Origin: a bacterium
Lineage (GTDB): Bacteria > Electryoneota > RPQS01
Length of the DNA: 7,939 nucleotides
Direction: 5' to 3'
NCBI GenBank assembly: GCA_028711875.1
Contig: JAQTRJ010000082.1
Coordinates: forward strand, 1-7,939
Shown: piece by piece, positions 7,101 through 7,939 of the stretch
Layout: each line of letters opens with the position of its first letter
Position numbering within the stretch: the stretch's first letter is position 1
Translations under genes and position numbers: made by a program
Notes under the pieces: generated by a model
Database searches by the model: none
Seen by the model: only the letters and a program-made list of their open reading frames with translations
Told to the model about the DNA's origin: nothing

Positions 7101-7939
7101 TGTGTCGGCTTGCGCCTGAGGCGCGAGGATCGGAACGACGCTCTGTCCCGTGAGAATGGCCAGCGGGAATTCCGCCTCCAGTCCGAGCGATCCGCCGCCG
7201 TAGGCTGCCGTTCCATAATTGCGCAGAACCACACCCACCGCCGTGATCTCGCCGGGATTGAGTTGGCCGTCTCCGTTGCCGCTCGATCCATGACGGCCGT
7301 CATCGCACAGCACCGTCGCCCGCGCTCCCACCGATGACGCGGCGGTCTGCAGCGCGACCACGCTCTGCACCGTGGCATGCCGCGGCTTGGTCAGTGTGAC
7401 CTGCACGTTTCCCGCCTGATCGCCGGGCAGCGCGAGGGTGATCTGTCCCGCCTCGTCGCTGACGGCGCGGCTGATCAGCGTATCGGCGCGCGTCACCGTT
7501 CCCCACGCTCCGGCCAGCGGTGCGCTGTCCTCCGTAACGGTCAGCGTGATCGTCGGCGTTCCCAGTGCGACGCCAGTGGGAATCGCAGCGCTGAGGTCGC
7601 GCACGTCATTCACGAAGAACGTCAATCCCGGATCGCCCAGCAAATTGTAGCAGTGGAAATAGAACGACACCGACCGATCCCCATCCGGTTCCATCACGTC
7701 CACGTTATTGGGAAATTCCCGGAACAGCTCCAGCTTTCCCCGCAGCATGGCCGCACTGAGCGTCTGCACGTTCTCGAACAGGATTCCCTGATAAATACCG
7801 GCGATGTTCGTATTATTCCAGCGCGTCTTCGTGTCAATCTCGGACGGACCGATGAAGCCGATGGCTCCCTTTGGTGCGGACGGTGTGCCGGCGCGCAGCC
7901 AAACCTCACCGAAACAGGGATCCACCGTGCTCTCGAACG
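4113..7939 (-). CDS. Secreted gingipain-like (C25) protease with Ig-like repeats and T9SS C-terminal tail (5' end outside window)
   Basis: At least 1274 residues are visible and the frame is still open at the window edge; numbering here starts at the GTG codon at 7925. Residues 1-107 match the end of a C25 cysteine peptidase: DPCFGEVWLRA corresponds to the segment just after the gingipain catalytic Cys, followed by KGAIGFIGPS and YNLLGDPGL. The catalytic His and Cys lie outside the window. Next come an Ig-like domain (about 108-193), two repeats (about 200-425), a nidogen-like domain (453-632, with PFGFRFYG, SNGFLAFG and FWDDL), three more repeats (about 660-1010), a jelly-roll/MAM-like domain (1022-1167; DDFETDMNYW to GWHVDDVIV) and a sorting tail (1185-1270; AYPNPFN, FDVQGRKV, SGIYLIQL). 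Such tails direct export by the type IX secretion system and surface attachment or release. The likely role is extracellular proteolysis or adhesion, with substrate unknown. The signal peptide and start are not visible. Confidence 0.93.
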   Translation of the reverse strand, partial: FESTVDPCFGEVWLRAGTPSAPKGAIGFIGPSEIDTKTRWNNTNIAGIYQGILFENVQTLSAAMLRGKLELFREFPNNVDVMEPDGDRSVSFYFHCYNLLGDPGLTFFVNDVRDLSAAIPTGVALGTPTITLTVTEDSAPLAGAWGTVTRADTLISRAVSDEAGQITLALPGDQAGNVQVTLTKPRHATVQSVVALQTAASSVGARATVLCDDGRHGSSGNGDGQLNPGEITAVGVVLRNYGTAAYGGGSLGLEAEFPLAILTGQSVVPILAPQAQADTLWFLLQVAATAEDGAFGRFEWRIAPGDFAWTISAEIFAPRLTVAALYTDGAEGNPTPGTQAAAAIWLQNQGRATHPAFTATLRSRDARLIVFDSTASFGAIAPGATAMPNDEFGLAVGAFYPGDWATTEILTASPARSEPVSFALPIGNPAETDPTHPDGYGYRAFETADTGYTEAPPYAWVEIDPALGGAGTILSLPDRDNGQDTTITIPLPFGFRFYGNAYSQISVCSNGFLAFGQTTESFFRNYSLPAIASPDQMVCAFWDDLVVPTGSHICSYYDETGGRIIIEWSGLRNQYGLGQEETFQIVLFDTACWATRTGDGEILVQYKSIANVDSWDNNATIGIQDRDEGYALQISYAGSNEPGISALRSQQSILFTTGRPQSLAYLNYSGNVVDDDNEGASQGNGDGIAQNGETIELAFRIHNSGGTASPLIPAVVRSLDPSGVLPDSTTVIPPMAPGETVLSDPLALQIAGNTPNGRTLNFLVRLSGAATPCVLLPVISVSSPVLSVLPPLFDDDAIPPSIGNGNGELNSGETIELTAFAVNYGGNTAPEVTGTLQALDNRSTILQTATSFGDIAPDATENGQTPLVFRVNSGVGAGQSVSFRISIRDTNGFQASETQTFTVVRPVLTATGLRVDDAAPGGDGDGRLTLGETGTLFPRLHNEGGGSATGVVVRLVSQDPLVAVLDSVLPLGTIPPGATQEPAQGFRVAVSEEGAEPRGVGLNVAFTGDDGIAGSGEVFLILGDVQFFDDFETDMNYWSVFGSTHLWTRTSWEYHSPYHAFYCGGSGSHIYPPNADAYLRSPAFRFSGQGTLLFHTRFEIAAGDVAKVQFQTGISTYHLLTEFSGSSSGWEEQSCSLAGLPASEEAYVRFWFHSDWNDQAEGWHVDDVIVLEEDLPVDEPNLPGSLPTETGLEAAYPNPFNDRAMIRYRIAETGRVRLTLFDVQGRKVATLLDGDKTPGTYELSWRPLSIASGIYLIQLETDGRRWVGKIVHLK
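4116..4373 (-). other. T9SS type A-like C-terminal sorting domain
   Basis: The last 86 residues of the C25 protein form a compact beta-rich tail: AYPNPFND, IRYRIAETGRVRLTLFD, GRKVATLL, GTYELSW, SGIYLIQLETDGRR and a terminal KIVHLK. This follows the T9SS type A pattern (YPNPF, then V-x-L-x-V/F-D-x-x-G-x-x-V, then SGIY, ending in Lys). The FlgD Ig-like domain looks similar, but position at the very C-terminus of a large secreted protein favours a sorting signal. Confidence 0.85.
4896..7326 (-). repeat. Five Ig-like protein repeats with a GNGDGxLNxGE motif
   Basis: Inside the C25 protein a module of about 110-120 residues recurs five times. Each starts with an acidic stretch and a glycine/Asp loop, then a helper strand ending N-x-G, and later a 'G-x-I-x-P-G-A-T'-like turn. 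Loops: copy 1 SGNGDGQLNPGE (about 7250-7285), copy 2 EGNPTPGT (about 6930-6955, degenerate), copy 3 QGNGDGIAQNGE (about 5861-5898), copy 4 IGNGNGELNSGE (about 5501-5533), copy 5 GGDGDGRLTLGE (about 5141-5180). The D/N-x-D/N-G pattern resembles calcium-binding loops such as those of thrombospondin type 3 or dockerin; calcium binding is inferred. A nidogen-like domain (6030-6569) separates copies 2 and 3. Confidence 0.8.

Overview
The window holds the 3' end of one housekeeping gene, a complete three-gene two-component signalling operon, and most of one very large secreted protease gene. Base composition is moderately GC-rich except for one AT-rich gap. The large protein combines a gingipain-like (C25) protease, Ig-like repeats and a C-terminal tail of the type IX secretion (T9SS) kind with a 'YPNPFN' core. 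That points to a bacterium of the Fibrobacterota-Chlorobiota-Bacteroidota (FCB) superphylum, plausibly one of its uncultured, GC-richer lineages. This placement is inferred from protein style only.

Layout. Positions 1-288 (+) are the C-terminus of tRNA dimethylallyltransferase MiaA. It ends at a bidirectional hairpin terminator (316-343) shared with the convergent operon. Positions 3852-368 (minus strand, read right to left) encode three signalling proteins in tight succession: (i) a small protein with a canonical histidine-kinase H-box but an ATPase domain that has lost its nucleotide-binding motifs, as in the phosphotransferases Spo0B and ChpT; (ii) a receiver / H-box-like helix pair / receiver protein in which the phospho-accepting histidine is replaced by aspartate; (iii) a receiver-PAS-HisKA-HATPase hybrid kinase that looks fully competent. 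The spacings are 18 nt and a 4-nt ATGA overlap. An AT-rich gap (3853-4061) separates the operon from a perfect 30-bp palindrome (4062-4091), which terminates the upstream gene on the same strand. Positions 4113-7939 (minus) carry that gene, which is open at its 5' end: the end of the C25 protease, an Ig-like domain, five related repeats interrupted by a nidogen-like domain, a jelly-roll-like domain and a T9SS tail.

How the genes may work together. The three signalling genes supply one apparently working ATPase, three intact receivers, two usable phospho-histidines and one H-box in which histidine has become aspartate. No DNA-binding or other output domain is present. The simplest reading is a multi-step phosphorelay whose output partner is encoded elsewhere. 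The protease is a separate transcription unit and is probably surface-attached or secreted. Nothing visible ties it functionally to the operon. The most unusual content is the operon's set of partly decayed kinase modules.
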